Shown: positions 17,118 through 26,174, counted from the first letter of the stretch. The stretch is 41,675 nucleotides of DNA from an uncultured Pelagibacteraceae bacterium (GCA_902592325.1 CACJEC010000005.1:1-41675), one strand, 5' to 3'. The notes: a model not told the origin generated them from the letters alone. Numbers and translations are program-made.

Positions 17118-18476
17118 TTAACCTTTTACAACTTCTCTTGTATTAGCGTTGAAAGATTCTTTAAATGGAATATCAACAATTACAGCATCTACTGGTTTAC
17201 CTGGAGTTTCTGAATATTTTTCTGGTAAATGAACTTTGTATTTAGTTCCAACTTTACCTTTGGGAAATCCATTAGGGTTTAAAGTTCCATCAAAAGGTAC
17301 ATATCCCATCGCAATATTAGTTTTCTTTTCTGGATGCCACCATGGCGAAGTCAAAAATCCAACTGGATCCCCTCCATTTTCAGGAGATATTAACCAAAAA
17401 TCAGGCGCGTAATCGTCAATGGGTTTTCCACCTAACTCCATTCCAACTAATTGAAGTTTATATGGTTTTTTTCCAGCTTTTATGTCTGCACCCATTTTCT
17501 CAAGAGCAGCTTTACCAACATAGTCAGATTTTTTGTTCCATTCACCTTTGCCAGATAATGAAACTTGATAACCTAAATTACATTGGTATGGGTTATGTTG
17601 TTGATCCATATCTTGTCCCCAAGAAAGAATACCAGCTTGAATCCTTCTATGATGTGCTGGAGCTATAACCATCAAATTGTGTTTTTTACCTGCTTCTAAT
17701 ACTGCATTCCACATATCTTCAGCATATAATGTTGCATCTCTTAGATATACTTCATAACCAGCTTCACCAGAAAAACCTGATTGAGAAATAACACAACTTC
17801 TTCCACCAACCTTAACTTCTGCCAAACCATAAAACGGCATATTGTCAAAATCAACCTGATCCCCGCAAAGGTCTTTCATTAAAGCTTTTGATTTAGGGCC
17901 TTGAATTTGAACTGGACATGCATCTATTTCTTCTATTGTGCAATTAAATCTTCCATCAGCATTAACACCTTGTAGATACATACCAATATCAGAGTCAGAT
18001 AATGAAAACCAAAATTCATCTTTTGAAATTCTAAGTAGAATTGGATCATTTAAAACTCCTCCATATGCATTACACAAAATTACATATCTTGCTCTCATGG
18101 GTGAAATTTTAGTTGCATCTCTTGTAATAACATAGTCAGTAAATTTTTCTGCATCAGGACCTTTAACTCTTATTTGTCTTTCAACAGCAACGTTCCACAT
18201 TGTAACATGATTTACAATTGCATCGTACTCAACCATTGCTCCACCATCTTCAGGTTTTACATAACCTCTGGGATGATAAATACGATTATACACAGTAGCT
18301 CTCCAACAACCAGCTTGCATTGATAAATGCCAATAAGGTGATTTTCTAACTCTTGTTGAAATTAACATTTCAACTTTTGTTGGTCCACTTTGTCTCAAAT
18401 TATATGGCACTTCCCGATCTGATTGATCAACTGAAGTAACATGTTTTAATTTATTATATTCAAACTCTTTAGACAT
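17118..18476 (-). CDS. GcvT/DmdA-family tetrahydrofolate-dependent demethylase-like protein
   Basis: A folate-binding aminomethyltransferase-fold protein of 452 residues, longer than GcvT or DMSP demethylase DmdA (~370). Family segments are TVYNRIYHPRGY, VAERQIRVKGPDAEKFTDYVITRDATK (about 95-122), ARYVILCNAYGGVLNDPILLRI, VQIQGPKSKALM, QSGFSGEAGYEVYL and the C-terminal barrel with GFLTSPWWHPEKKTNIAMGYV. Enzymes of this fold move a methyl or methylene group from an amine, sulfonium or methoxy substrate to tetrahydrofolate. It follows a MetF-like gene and overlaps it by 8 bases, as expected for a demethylase feeding methyl- or methylene-THF. The substrate cannot be read; a DMSP, betaine or methoxy compound are alternatives. 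Confidence 0.82.
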   Translation of the reverse strand: MSKEFEYNKLKHVTSVDQSDREVPYNLRQSGPTKVEMLISTRVRKSPYWHLSMQAGCWRATVYNRIYHPRGYVKPEDGGAMVEYDAIVNHVTMWNVAVERQIRVKGPDAEKFTDYVITRDATKISPMRARYVILCNAYGGVLNDPILLRISKDEFWFSLSDSDIGMYLQGVNADGRFNCTIEEIDACPVQIQGPKSKALMKDLCGDQVDFDNMPFYGLAEVKVGGRSCVISQSGFSGEAGYEVYLRDATLYAEDMWNAVLEAGKKHNLMVIAPAHHRRIQAGILSWGQDMDQQHNPYQCNLGYQVSLSGKGEWNKKSDYVGKAALEKMGADIKAGKKPYKLQLVGMELGGKPIDDYAPDFWLISPENGGDPVGFLTSPWWHPEKKTNIAMGYVPFDGTLNPNGFPKGKVGTKYKVHLPEKYSETPGKPVDAVIVDIPFKESFNANTREVVKG

Positions 18477-19242
18477 AACTATTCTCCTTCAACCACTTGT
18501 TTGTTTCCTTCAAGCCGCCGAATGTATAAATGTGGAAGAAATCAGTATGCGATTTAACTTTCCCAATTAAATCATTAGGGTCTTTAGGTTTTAATAAATC
18601 TAACGCCTTACTAAAATTAGATTTAAGAAAATTTAAGGAATTTTTTGCTCCAACAATATTTGCAAACTTTATTAAGCTTGATATTTTTAGAGGCCCAGTA
18701 ATTCCAACATGAACTGGCACGCTTTGTTTAGAGATAAAGTCTATTATAGGCTGAGGATCTAATAACCATTGGGTTACAATATAATCAGCATAAGGCTTTT
18801 TATCTGTCATAGCTTTTTCTAAATCTGAATCGGATATATCAGGACTCCCCTCTGGGTGTCCAGCAATTCCTATTGTCATCTTCTCAAAATAACCAGTCTC
18901 TAAAAGTTGAAACGAGCTATCAAATTTTCCCATAGGCTCTCGACCTCCACCAATTATTAAAGCCTGTTTTACCCCTCCATCTTTGCATCTCGAAACATAA
19001 TCTTTTAGCTGCTTTTCATCATGCATTGACCTTGCAGGAAAATGAGGTACTGGGTTAAAACCTTTTTTTACGAGCTCAACCGCTTGTTGAGCTGTCTCTT
19101 TATAGTCCCCTCCAGGCAACATAGTTATATAAACATCCTTTACTGGAGGCACTGTTGAAAGGTCAGTTTGAGGACCAATTTCCAAAGAAAATTTCATTCC
19201 CTGATCATTATCTTTTTTAAAAAAGCTGTCAAAGAAATTCAT
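18469..19242 (-). CDS. Methylenetetrahydrofolate reductase-like protein
   Basis: A TIM-barrel flavoprotein homologue of MetF, which interconverts methylene-THF and methyl-THF. Recognisable parts are the strand-1 EIGPQTD segment, PHFPARSMHDEKQLKDYV (MetF HLTC position), GGVKQALIIGGGRE (corresponding to the LRGD region), MTIGIAGHPEGSPD (matching AxYPExHP) and YIVTQWLLDP (matching iTQxFFD). It is divergent from housekeeping MetF and has no adjacent methionine synthase, so a catabolic role with the GcvT-like protein is likelier. I chose ATG 19242 (MNFFDSFFKKD); ATG 19197 (MKFSLEIGP) is an alternative, and the frame stays open upstream to 19371. Confidence 0.8.
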   Translation of the reverse strand: MNFFDSFFKKDNDQGMKFSLEIGPQTDLSTVPPVKDVYITMLPGGDYKETAQQAVELVKKGFNPVPHFPARSMHDEKQLKDYVSRCKDGGVKQALIIGGGREPMGKFDSSFQLLETGYFEKMTIGIAGHPEGSPDISDSDLEKAMTDKKPYADYIVTQWLLDPQPIIDFISKQSVPVHVGITGPLKISSLIKFANIVGAKNSLNFLKSNFSKALDLLKPKDPNDLIGKVKSHTDFFHIYTFGGLKETNKWLKENSYV

Positions 19243-19281
19243 TTGAGAGTGTGGCGAAATTTGTTGCTTAAAAATTTTCGC

Positions 19282-20490
19282 ATGATAATTTTTTTTGTGG
19301 ACCAAAATCTCAAAAAATTGCCTCTTTCTGAAATACTTGATATCAAAAAACTTGATAATGTTAATAAACATATTGAAGAAGCCAATGGTTTACCCAATGA
19401 ATGTTACGTAAATAATGATTATTTGGCTCATGAAAAAGAAAAGATCTTTTTCAATAAATGGACAGTAATTGGTGTAGCAAGCTCAACCCCAAATCCTGGA
19501 GATACCAGGCCACACAACCTTCTAGGAGTTCCACTGATTGTGTTAAGAGATAAAGACAAGAAAATTAGAGTATTTCACAATGTTTGCAGTCATAGGGGTT
19601 TTAAGCTTTTGGACAAATCATGTACCCTTAAAAATGTAATCAGATGCCCTTATCATTCTTGGTCTTATGATTTTAATGGAAAACTTGTAGCTACTCCACA
19701 TATTGGAGGCCTCAACAATCATCAATCAGAAAAATTTGATAAAATTAAAAGTAGCTTAAAGGAAGTCAAAACGAAAGTTTGGATGGATATAATTTTTGTT
19801 AACATTAATTCAAATGAAATTGAATTTGACGAATACATTAAACCTTTGAAAAATAGATGGTCAAAGTTCATAAACTTAAAAGATCAAAAATCTTTAGTTC
19901 ATTCAAAAGATTATGGTTATTTTAATTTAGAAGTGAATTGTAATTGGAAATTTGCAATCGAAAATTATTGTGAAAGTTATCATTTACCAACAATTCATCC
20001 AGAGTTAAATAAAGTTTCAAATATAGATGATCATTATCATATTCAGGGATTGCCTAATAGATTTGCTGGTCAGGGAAGTAAAAAATATGAACAACCTGTG
20101 AAAGGAAATAAAAAGTTTCATACTTTTTCTAATTGGGATAAAAACATGTTAAAGAATTCTGAGTATATTGCTTTATTTCCAAATGTGATGATAGGATTAC
20201 ACATAGATCATTTTTATGTTTTTTGGCTAGAACCTTTGACAATAAATAAAACTAAAGAGCACATGCAAATGTATTATGTTGGTAATGAAAGTGCTAATGG
20301 TGAAGAATTGAAAGAATTAAGAAAAGAAAACTCAAGATTTTGGAAAGATGTTATGTTAGAAGACATAAATGCTATTGAGGGAATGCAAGAGGGAAGAAAC
20401 TCACCAGTTTACAATGGTGGAAATTTCTCACCAATTATGGATCAACCAACACACCAATTTCATAAATGGGTTGCTAATAATTTAATATGA
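19282..20490 (+). CDS. Rieske non-heme iron oxygenase, alpha subunit
   Basis: A cytosolic oxygenase with an N-terminal Rieske 2Fe-2S domain (CSHRGFKLL, then CPYHSWSYD about 18 residues later) and a C-terminal mononuclear iron domain with the signature NWKFAIENYCESYHLPTIHPEL supplying two iron His ligands; an Asp in the WKDVMLEDINAIEG region is the likely third ligand. The layout resembles quaternary-amine oxygenases (glycine betaine, choline, carnitine, stachydrine types) more than aromatic dioxygenases. No reductase partner is adjacent. Divergent from the MetF-like gene by about 40 bases, so the modules probably share regulation. Start uncertain: ATG 19282 is used here, GTG 19297 is possible, and the frame is open to 19168. 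Confidence 0.85.
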   Translation: MIIFFVDQNLKKLPLSEILDIKKLDNVNKHIEEANGLPNECYVNNDYLAHEKEKIFFNKWTVIGVASSTPNPGDTRPHNLLGVPLIVLRDKDKKIRVFHNVCSHRGFKLLDKSCTLKNVIRCPYHSWSYDFNGKLVATPHIGGLNNHQSEKFDKIKSSLKEVKTKVWMDIIFVNINSNEIEFDEYIKPLKNRWSKFINLKDQKSLVHSKDYGYFNLEVNCNWKFAIENYCESYHLPTIHPELNKVSNIDDHYHIQGLPNRFAGQGSKKYEQPVKGNKKFHTFSNWDKNMLKNSEYIALFPNVMIGLHIDHFYVFWLEPLTINKTKEHMQMYYVGNESANGEELKELRKENSRFWKDVMLEDINAIEGMQEGRNSPVYNGGNFSPIMDQPTHQFHKWVANNLI

Positions 20491-20894
20491 AAATAATTTT
20501 AATAATGGGATTACCCGGATCAGGCAAAACAACTTTAGCTAATGAACTTGGCCCAATGTTAAATGCAAAAAGATTAAATGCTGATGAAGTAAGAAAAGCA
20601 GCAAATGATTGGGACTTTTCTGAAGAAGGAAGAAAAAGACAAGCAAAAAGAATGGCAGATTTTGCAAATAAATTAAAAGACGAGGGGAATTATGTTGTAG
20701 CAGATTTTATTTGTCCAACGCCAGAGGCAAGAAGTTTGTTCCCAGCAGATTTTATAATTTGGGTAGATACAATTAAAGAAGGAAGATTTGATGATACCAA
20801 TAAGATGTTTATTAAACCAGATAAGTATGACTTTCATGTTACAACACAAGATGCTAAAAACTGGGCACCTAAAATATTTAAGGAGATAAAATAA
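20487..20894 (+). CDS. Small CysC-like P-loop kinase
   Basis: A 135-residue P-loop protein resembling adenylylsulfate (APS) kinase. Walker A is GLPGSGKTT (about 8-16); RLNADEVRKAANDWDFSEEGRKRQAKRMADFA corresponds to the LDGDNxRxGL...GFSxExRxxNxRR region of CysC, and VVADFICPTPEAR to the VxxAFISPxxxxR strand. It is clearly shorter than CysC (~200 aa), and the late nucleotide/substrate lid is replaced by a short KPDKYDFHVTTQDAK tail, so the substrate may not be APS. It overlaps the Rieske gene by ATGA and the nucleotidyltransferase gene by one base (TAATG). Confidence 0.75.
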   Translation: MKIILIMGLPGSGKTTLANELGPMLNAKRLNADEVRKAANDWDFSEEGRKRQAKRMADFANKLKDEGNYVVADFICPTPEARSLFPADFIIWVDTIKEGRFDDTNKMFIKPDKYDFHVTTQDAKNWAPKIFKEIK

Positions 20895-21268
20895 TGGCTT
20901 ACGAATGGGACAATAAAAAACCAACAGCACAAATGTTAGGAAGATGGCAACCTTTTCATGATGGTCATTATACTTTATTTAAAGAGATAATAAAAAAAAC
21001 AGGTCAAGTTTGTATTCAAATAAGAGACGTTCAGGGTGTAGATGATAATCCTTTTGACTTTGAGACAGTTAAAAAAAATATAGAAGAAAGACTTAATCCT
21101 GAATTTGAAGGAAGATTTAAAATTATGTTAGTGCCTAATGTTACAAATATTTGTTATGGCAGAGGAGTTGGTTATAAAATTGAGGAGATTGTGTTACCAG
21201 AAGAAATTCAGAAAATTTCAGCCACTAAAATAAGGGCTAAAATGAGAGAAGAAGGAAAACTTAAATAG
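20894..21268 (+). CDS. Small HxGH nucleotidyltransferase
   Basis: A cytosolic adenylyl/cytidylyl-transferase-like domain (124 residues). The signature GRWQPFHDGHYTLF (about 16-29) is the GRFxPxHxGH motif and ISATKIRAKM near the end is the ISSTxIR motif of this superfamily, which includes NMN adenylyltransferase, glycerol-3-phosphate cytidylyltransferase and ATP sulfurylase. It is a minimal single domain. The start overlaps the CysC-like kinase by one base, so both products probably act on the same compound, one phosphorylating and one transferring a nucleotide. The substrate is unknown. Confidence 0.75.
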   Translation: MAYEWDNKKPTAQMLGRWQPFHDGHYTLFKEIIKKTGQVCIQIRDVQGVDDNPFDFETVKKNIEERLNPEFEGRFKIMLVPNVTNICYGRGVGYKIEEIVLPEEIQKISATKIRAKMREEGKLK

Positions 21269-21276
21269 AATTTTTA

Positions 21277-22050
21277 ATGAATTTAAAAGTTAAAAATTTA
21301 CCTAGTGGGATATCTATAATTACCATCAATGAACCAAAAACATATAATTCATTGTCATTTAAAAATTTGACAGATTTAATAAAAGTTTTTCAAAAACTTG
21401 ATAATGACAAAAAAACAAAAGTTATTATTCTTGAAGGTGCAGGAAAAGGTTTTAGTGCTGGACATAATTTAAAAGAGGTAAAAAATTTAAAAATTAGAAA
21501 CAAGTATCAAAAGTTATTTAATCTTTGCTCAAAATTAATGCTTCAAATTGTTGAAGGAAAAAAACCTGTTATAGCTAAAGTACACGGAGCAGCTTATGCT
21601 GCAGGTTGCCAATTAGTTGCTAGCTGTGATTTAGCATATAGTACAAATGATGCTTTGTTTGCAACACCTGGAGTGAATATTGGATTGTTTTGTAGCACTC
21701 CGATGGTTGCTGTGAGTAGAAAAATAAACAGAAAACCAATGATGAAAATGTTATTAACTGGAGAACCAATTAAAGCAAATTATGCAAAAGAAATTGGTTT
21801 AATTAATGATTGTTTTTCAAAATCTAAACTAAACAGTGAAGTCTTTAAGATTGCCAAAAAAATTGCATCTAAATCAAATCTAACAATTAAAATTGGCAAA
21901 CAAGCATTTTATAAACAATTAGAAATGCCATTAAGAAAAGCTTATGCTTATACGAGCAAGATGATGACGCTAAATATGATGGCAATGGATGCTAAAGAAG
22001 GGATTTCAGCATTTTTAGAGAAAAGAAAACCTCAGTGGAAAAATAAATGA
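21277..22050 (+). CDS. Enoyl-CoA hydratase/isomerase family protein
   Basis: A crotonase-fold protein (257 residues). The oxyanion-hole segments GKGFSAGHNLKEV (about 57-69) and KVHGAAYAAGCQLVASCDLAY (about 103-123) are clear. The usual hydratase Glu pair is not obvious, since the second region reads ATPGVNIGLFCSTP, which resembles ECHDC3-like proteins rather than classic hydratases. Substrate unknown. It follows the nucleotidyltransferase by 8 bases and overlaps the next small gene by ATGA, so it sits in the same long plus-strand operon as the Rieske oxygenase. Confidence 0.85.
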   Translation: MNLKVKNLPSGISIITINEPKTYNSLSFKNLTDLIKVFQKLDNDKKTKVIILEGAGKGFSAGHNLKEVKNLKIRNKYQKLFNLCSKLMLQIVEGKKPVIAKVHGAAYAAGCQLVASCDLAYSTNDALFATPGVNIGLFCSTPMVAVSRKINRKPMMKMLLTGEPIKANYAKEIGLINDCFSKSKLNSEVFKIAKKIASKSNLTIKIGKQAFYKQLEMPLRKAYAYTSKMMTLNMMAMDAKEGISAFLEKRKPQWKNK

Positions 22051-22235
22051 AAATAAAAAATATTTTGATTATTATATTTATAATTATTGGCCTCTATATA
22101 GTTTTAGATTTTAGAGGTCATAATTTTAAAAGAGCTACAGATGCATGTATTGCAGGAAGTCAAAAATTAGAACAGCCAATGACAATAGAAGAAGCTAAAA
22201 AATTCTGTGAAGATAAAATAAAGAACAAAAAATAA
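22047..22235 (+). CDS. Small membrane-anchored protein, 62 aa
   Basis: Not recognised. Residues 5-21 (NILIIIFIIIGLYIVLD) form one transmembrane helix; the rest is a soluble tail with two cysteines (DACIAGSQ and KKFCEDK) that could form a disulfide if it faces the periplasm. It overlaps both neighbours (ATGA upstream, one-base TAATG-type junction downstream), which supports real translation in the operon. Confidence 0.65.
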   Translation: MKIKNILIIIFIIIGLYIVLDFRGHNFKRATDACIAGSQKLEQPMTIEEAKKFCEDKIKNKK

Positions 22236-22669
22236 TGAGTGAAATCAAAAATATTCTCTCAAAGTATAAGTCTATTGCAATGATCGGTGTTAGCAATGAC
22301 CCAACTAAAGCATCAACTATTGTCATGAAATATATGCAAGAATATGGATTTAAAGTTTACCCAGTTAATCCATCTGCTAAAGGTCAAAAAATTTTAGGTG
22401 AAGAAGTTTTTGCTAAAATAACTGATATAAAAGAGCCAGTAGATATTGTTGATGTTTTTAGACCATCCAGAGAAGTTTTAGATATTGCAAAAGATACAGT
22501 AAATATTGGAGCAAAAGTTTTATGGTTACAACTTGGAATTAGAAATGAGGAAGCAAAAAAAATTGTTAAAGAAAATAAAATTGAATATATTGAAGATAAG
22601 TGTACTAAAATGGAATATCAAAAACATTTTTTAAAAGTACGTCAAGCATTTCCAGTTTTACAAAGTTAG
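22235..22669 (+). CDS. CoA-binding domain protein (YccU-like)
   Basis: A Rossmann-like CoA-binding protein of 144 residues resembling the CoA-binding domain of succinyl-CoA synthetase alpha. Visible features are SIAMIGVSNDPTKAS (about 12-26), GFKVYPVNPSAKGQKILGE, VDIVDVFRPSREV, LWLQLGIRNEEA and a conserved-type EDKCTKMEYQKHF end. Such proteins bind CoA or acyl-CoA; the role is not known. Located between a small membrane protein and a flavodoxin-fold protein with gaps of one base or less. Confidence 0.85.
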   Translation: MSEIKNILSKYKSIAMIGVSNDPTKASTIVMKYMQEYGFKVYPVNPSAKGQKILGEEVFAKITDIKEPVDIVDVFRPSREVLDIAKDTVNIGAKVLWLQLGIRNEEAKKIVKENKIEYIEDKCTKMEYQKHFLKVRQAFPVLQS

Positions 22670-22670
22670 A

Positions 22671-23240
22671 ATGAAAAAAATATTTCTTGTTTATGGACAC
22701 TATGATGACAAGTCATTTAATGCGGCCATTAAAGATACTTTTATTCAAACAGCTGAAGAAGCAGGCCATTCAATTGACTCTGTTGATCTTTATAAAGAAA
22801 AATTTGATCCAGTTTTTGCAGGTGAAGAACCAGATAACATTGTTTTAGATCACAGAAAAAGAATAGATGCTTGTGATACAATTGTTTTAATTGCACCTAT
22901 TTGGAATTTTAGAATGCCAGCAATCGTAGAAGGATGGATAGACAAAGTCTTAGCACCACCTTGGGCATTTAGATTTAAACAGTTATGGGGTAATTATGGT
23001 TATCCAATTGGAAATCTAAGAGATAAAAAAGCAATCATATTTTGTACATATGGATCTCCAAGATTAGCAATCACTACATTTTTTCTAAATCTACCAATTA
23101 GAAGATTAAAAAGAGGAGTTTTTCATATGTGCGGCATTTATAATATTAATTATAGAAGATATTTTGCTGTACCATTTGTGAGTGATCAAAAAAGAAAAAA
23201 ATTCCTTAATGATGTTAAAAAAACTGCACTTAATATTTAG
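22671..23240 (+). CDS. Flavodoxin-fold NAD(P)H dehydrogenase-like protein
   Basis: A 189-residue FMN-binding quinone-reductase/modulator-of-drug-activity type protein (flavodoxin-like fold). It starts KKIFLVYGHYDDKSFNAAIKDTF (the GHPxxxSFNxAL pattern) and has DTIVLIAPIWNFRMPAIVEGWIDKVLAPPWAF, the typical PLWWxxxPAxLKGWxDRV segment. A late hydrophobic stretch (ITTFFLNLPIRRLK) may contact the membrane. Probably reduces a quinone or similar electrophile with NAD(P)H. Its 3' end overlaps the next gene by about 30 bases. Confidence 0.85.
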   Translation: MKKIFLVYGHYDDKSFNAAIKDTFIQTAEEAGHSIDSVDLYKEKFDPVFAGEEPDNIVLDHRKRIDACDTIVLIAPIWNFRMPAIVEGWIDKVLAPPWAFRFKQLWGNYGYPIGNLRDKKAIIFCTYGSPRLAITTFFLNLPIRRLKRGVFHMCGIYNINYRRYFAVPFVSDQKRKKFLNDVKKTALNI

Positions 23241-23685
23241 TGTAATTGTAATTTTTTTCTTTAATGTTTCATTTTTAAAAGCAGATTTATTAATTCCAAA
23301 AAATTCAATTTTACCTGCTGAAGTGGTAAAAATACAATTAGTTGGGCTTATGAATAACGATAGGGATTACAAAGACAGTGGAATTGAGCAAACTTGGCAA
23401 TTTGCACATCCAAAAAATAAAAAAGTAACTGGCCCTTTAGACAATTTTAAAAGAATGATAAAAGGTGACACATACCAAATGATGCTTAATCATTTAAGTC
23501 ATACAATTACACAGCTTGGAAGTAGTGATAAATGGGCTCAATTTGAAGTAGTTATTTTAGATAAGAATAAAATTTACCATAAGTTTAATTGGCAAGTTGA
23601 AAAATATATCGATGATGGAGACCTTAAGGATTGCTGGCTGACTACTATGGTCTCAAATCCCATCCCACTTGGAAGTTCAATTTGA
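23209..23685 (+). CDS. Exported DUF4864-like protein
   Basis: A probable periplasmic or lipid-facing protein (158 residues from the ATG at 23209; a second ATG is the next codon). Residues 1-25 are a signal peptide (hydrophobic LHLIFSVIVIFFFNVSFLKA). The mature part carries PAEVVKIQLVGLMNNDRDYKDSGIEQTWQFAHPKNKKVTGPLDNF, which I associate with the DUF4864 family. Function unknown. Its start lies inside the end of the flavodoxin-fold gene, so it is co-translated. An in-frame start at 23182 would place charged residues before the signal peptide and is less likely. Confidence 0.7.
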   Translation: MMLKKLHLIFSVIVIFFFNVSFLKADLLIPKNSILPAEVVKIQLVGLMNNDRDYKDSGIEQTWQFAHPKNKKVTGPLDNFKRMIKGDTYQMMLNHLSHTITQLGSSDKWAQFEVVILDKNKIYHKFNWQVEKYIDDGDLKDCWLTTMVSNPIPLGSSI

Positions 23686-23715
23686 TTATACCTAGTTACA
23701 ATTTTGTTTCGTTAT

Positions 23716-23731
23716 TACTAAAAATTTAGTA
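23716..23731. promoter_or_regulatory. 7-2-7 palindrome before the DMGDH-like gene
   Basis: TACTAAA-AA-TTTAGTA is a perfect inverted repeat 10 bases before the ATG at 23742, with the AGGA Shine-Dalgarno beginning at its last base. It could be a repressor site or a hairpin that masks the ribosome site. No second copy was noticed in the window. Confidence 0.4.
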
Positions 23732-23741
23732 GGAATCGCTC

Positions 23742-26174
23742 ATGAAAACAAAAACTAAAGTTGTAGTAGTTGGTGGTGGAGTAGTTGGTGTAAGCGCTCT
23801 TTATCATTTAGCTAAAAAAGGTTGGTCAGATGTTGTTCTTGTAGAACGTAAAGAATTAACTTCAGGTTCAACTTGGCATGCTGCTGGACTATTACCTTTG
23901 TTTAACATGAGCTATTCAGTAGGACAACTTCATAAATATGCTGTTGATCTTTATAAAAAATTAGAAAAAGAGACGGGAAAAAATGTTGGTTTTAGTGTTG
24001 TATCAAATATTCGTTTAGCAAGTACTAAAGATAGAATGGATGAATACCACCAATATGCTGGTGTAGCTCAAACAATTGGAGTTGATGTAAAATTTTTAAC
24101 TCCTAATCAAGTAAAAGAAATTTGGCCACTATGTCATACAGATGATTTAGTGGGTGCAATTCAACATCCAGAAGATGGCTATATTCAACCAGCAGATTTA
24201 ACTCAAGCACTTGCTACTGGTGCAAGAAATATGGGTGCAGAAATTTATAGAAACACTGCAGTTGTTGGCATGAAACAAACTAAAAATGGTTGGGTTGTTG
24301 AAACGGATAAAGGTTCGATTGAATGTGAACATGTAATCTCTTGTTCAGGTAATTTTGCTAGACAGACTGGAGAGATGGTTGGATTAGATATCCCAGTTAT
24401 ACCAGTTGAACATCAATACATTGTAACAGAACCACACCCTGAAATTCAAAAAAGAAAAAAAGATGGTCTTCCTGAGATGGGGGTTTTAAGAGATAGTGAT
24501 AGTAGATGGTATATGAGGGAAGAAGCAGGTGGATTAATTCTAGGTCCATACGAAGATGGTGCTCCAGCTTGCTATGTTGAAGGACCTTCAAAAAATTCTG
24601 AGTATGAATTATTTCAAGAGGATTTAGATAGATTAGCACCACATATTGAAGGAGCAATTCATCGTGTTCCTGCTTTTGGAGAAGTTGGAGTTAAAAAAGT
24701 TTATAATGGAGCTATTTGTTATACACCTGACGGCAATCCAATTGTAGGTCCTGCTTGGGGACTAAAAAATTTTTGGATTAATGAAGGACACAGTTTTGGA
24801 ATTACTGCAGCAGGCGGTGCTGGTTGGCAATTGGCTGAGTGGATAGTTGATGGCGAACCAACTATAGATATGCTTGGTGTTGAACCAAGACGTTACGGAA
24901 ATTACGTAACTAAATCTTATTTAAAAGCTAAAAATGAAGAAGCTTACAGTCATGTTTTTATAACACACTATCCTGATGAAGAAAGACCTGCAGCTAGACC
25001 ATTAAGAACTGCTCCTTGTTACGAGAGAATGAAAAATTTAGGTGCCGTTTTTGGTCAAAAGTTTGGTTGGGAAAGACCAAACTTTTTTGCAACAAATGGT
25101 ATGGAACAAAAAGATGATTGGTCTTTCAGAAGATCTAAATGGTTTGATGCAATCAAAAAAGAATGCAAGAATGTAAAAGAAAACGTGGGTCTTTTAGACA
25201 TGACAGCATTTGCTAAATGTAGAATAAAAGGTCCTAAATCTGAAGAGTTTTTAGATTATTTAGTAGCTAATAAAATTCCAAAAAAAATTGGTAGAATTAA
25301 TTTGTGTCATGCACTTAATACTAAAGGTGGGGTTCATTCAGAATTTACAATTATGAAGGAAGCAGAAAACTCTTATTATTTAGTTTCTGCAGGTGCAAAT
25401 TTAAGACTTGATCATGACTGGATCCAAAAGTGGATGCCTAATGATGGTTCAGTTATATTTGAAGATCTTACTAATAGCACAGGCGTTCTTGTAGTGGCAG
25501 GACCCAAAGCTAGAGAATTAATGCAAAAAGTTTCTACAGATGATTTTTCAAATGAAAATTTCAAATGGTTAACAGCTAAAAATGTTAACGTTGGATATGC
25601 TCCAGTAAATGCTATGAGAGTGAATTTTGTTGGTGAATTGGGCTGGGAATTACATCATCCAATTGAATATCAAAATCATATTTTTGATAAGTTAATGGAA
25701 GCAGGTAAAGATTTAGGAATAAAACCTTTCGGCATTAGAGCAATGAATAGTTTAAGAGTAGAAAAGTCTTATAAGTTAGTTGGAACGGAATTATCAATTG
25801 AATATTCTCCATATGAGTCTGGCTTAGATAGATTTGTTCATCCTAATAAAGGAAATTTTATAGGTTTAGAGGCTCTTAATAAGTGGAGAGAAAAAGGTTT
25901 TGATAACAAATTAGTAACTTTAGAAGTTCATAATACTAAAGATGCAGATGTTTTAGGAAATAATCCAATATATAAAGACAATAAGGTAGTAGGAAGAGCC
26001 ACAGGTGGAGAATTTGGATTTAGATTGGATAAATCAATAGCTCTTGCAATGGTAAAACCAGATTTTGCAAATGTGGGTGACAAATTACAAGTTGATATCT
26101 TGGGCGAAATGTACGACGCTACAGTTCTAGATGAAAGTCCTTACGATTCTGAAAATAAATTATTGAGAGCTTAA
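23742..26174 (+). CDS. Dimethylglycine dehydrogenase-like flavoprotein with folate domain
   Basis: An 810-residue fusion of a DAO-type FAD oxidoreductase (1 to about 400) and a GcvT-type folate domain (about 430-810), the architecture of mitochondrial dimethylglycine and sarcosine dehydrogenases. The FAD loop is [17 protein letters not shown] (7-23), and His46 in [11 protein letters not shown] matches the histidine that binds FAD covalently in that family. The folate part includes [16 protein letters not shown] and [16 protein letters not shown]. Oxidation of dimethylglycine to sarcosine would yield methylene-THF and electrons for ETF. The next genes are etfB, etfA and ETF-QO, which fits exactly. 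Sarcosine is handled elsewhere by SoxBDAG, so dimethylglycine is the likelier substrate. Confidence 0.88.
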   Translation: MKTKTKVVVVGGGVVGVSALYHLAKKGWSDVVLVERKELTSGSTWHAAGLLPLFNMSYSVGQLHKYAVDLYKKLEKETGKNVGFSVVSNIRLASTKDRMDEYHQYAGVAQTIGVDVKFLTPNQVKEIWPLCHTDDLVGAIQHPEDGYIQPADLTQALATGARNMGAEIYRNTAVVGMKQTKNGWVVETDKGSIECEHVISCSGNFARQTGEMVGLDIPVIPVEHQYIVTEPHPEIQKRKKDGLPEMGVLRDSDSRWYMREEAGGLILGPYEDGAPACYVEGPSKNSEYELFQEDLDRLAPHIEGAIHRVPAFGEVGVKKVYNGAICYTPDGNPIVGPAWGLKNFWINEGHSFGITAAGGAGWQLAEWIVDGEPTIDMLGVEPRRYGNYVTKSYLKAKNEEAYSHVFITHYPDEERPAARPLRTAPCYERMKNLGAVFGQKFGWERPNFFATNGMEQKDDWSFRRSKWFDAIKKECKNVKENVGLLDMTAFAKCRIKGPKSEEFLDYLVANKIPKKIGRINLCHALNTKGGVHSEFTIMKEAENSYYLVSAGANLRLDHDWIQKWMPNDGSVIFEDLTNSTGVLVVAGPKARELMQKVSTDDFSNENFKWLTAKNVNVGYAPVNAMRVNFVGELGWELHHPIEYQNHIFDKLMEAGKDLGIKPFGIRAMNSLRVEKSYKLVGTELSIEYSPYESGLDRFVHPNKGNFIGLEALNKWREKGFDNKLVTLEVHNTKDADVLGNNPIYKDNKVVGRATGGEFGFRLDKSIALAMVKPDFANVGDKLQVDILGEMYDATVLDESPYDSENKLLRA

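Noticed and set aside
23686-23741. Possible glycine riboswitch upstream of the DMGDH-like gene
   Set aside because: SAR11 uses glycine riboswitches elsewhere, but this gap is only 56 bases and lacks the paired aptamer cores; only a short palindrome is visible.
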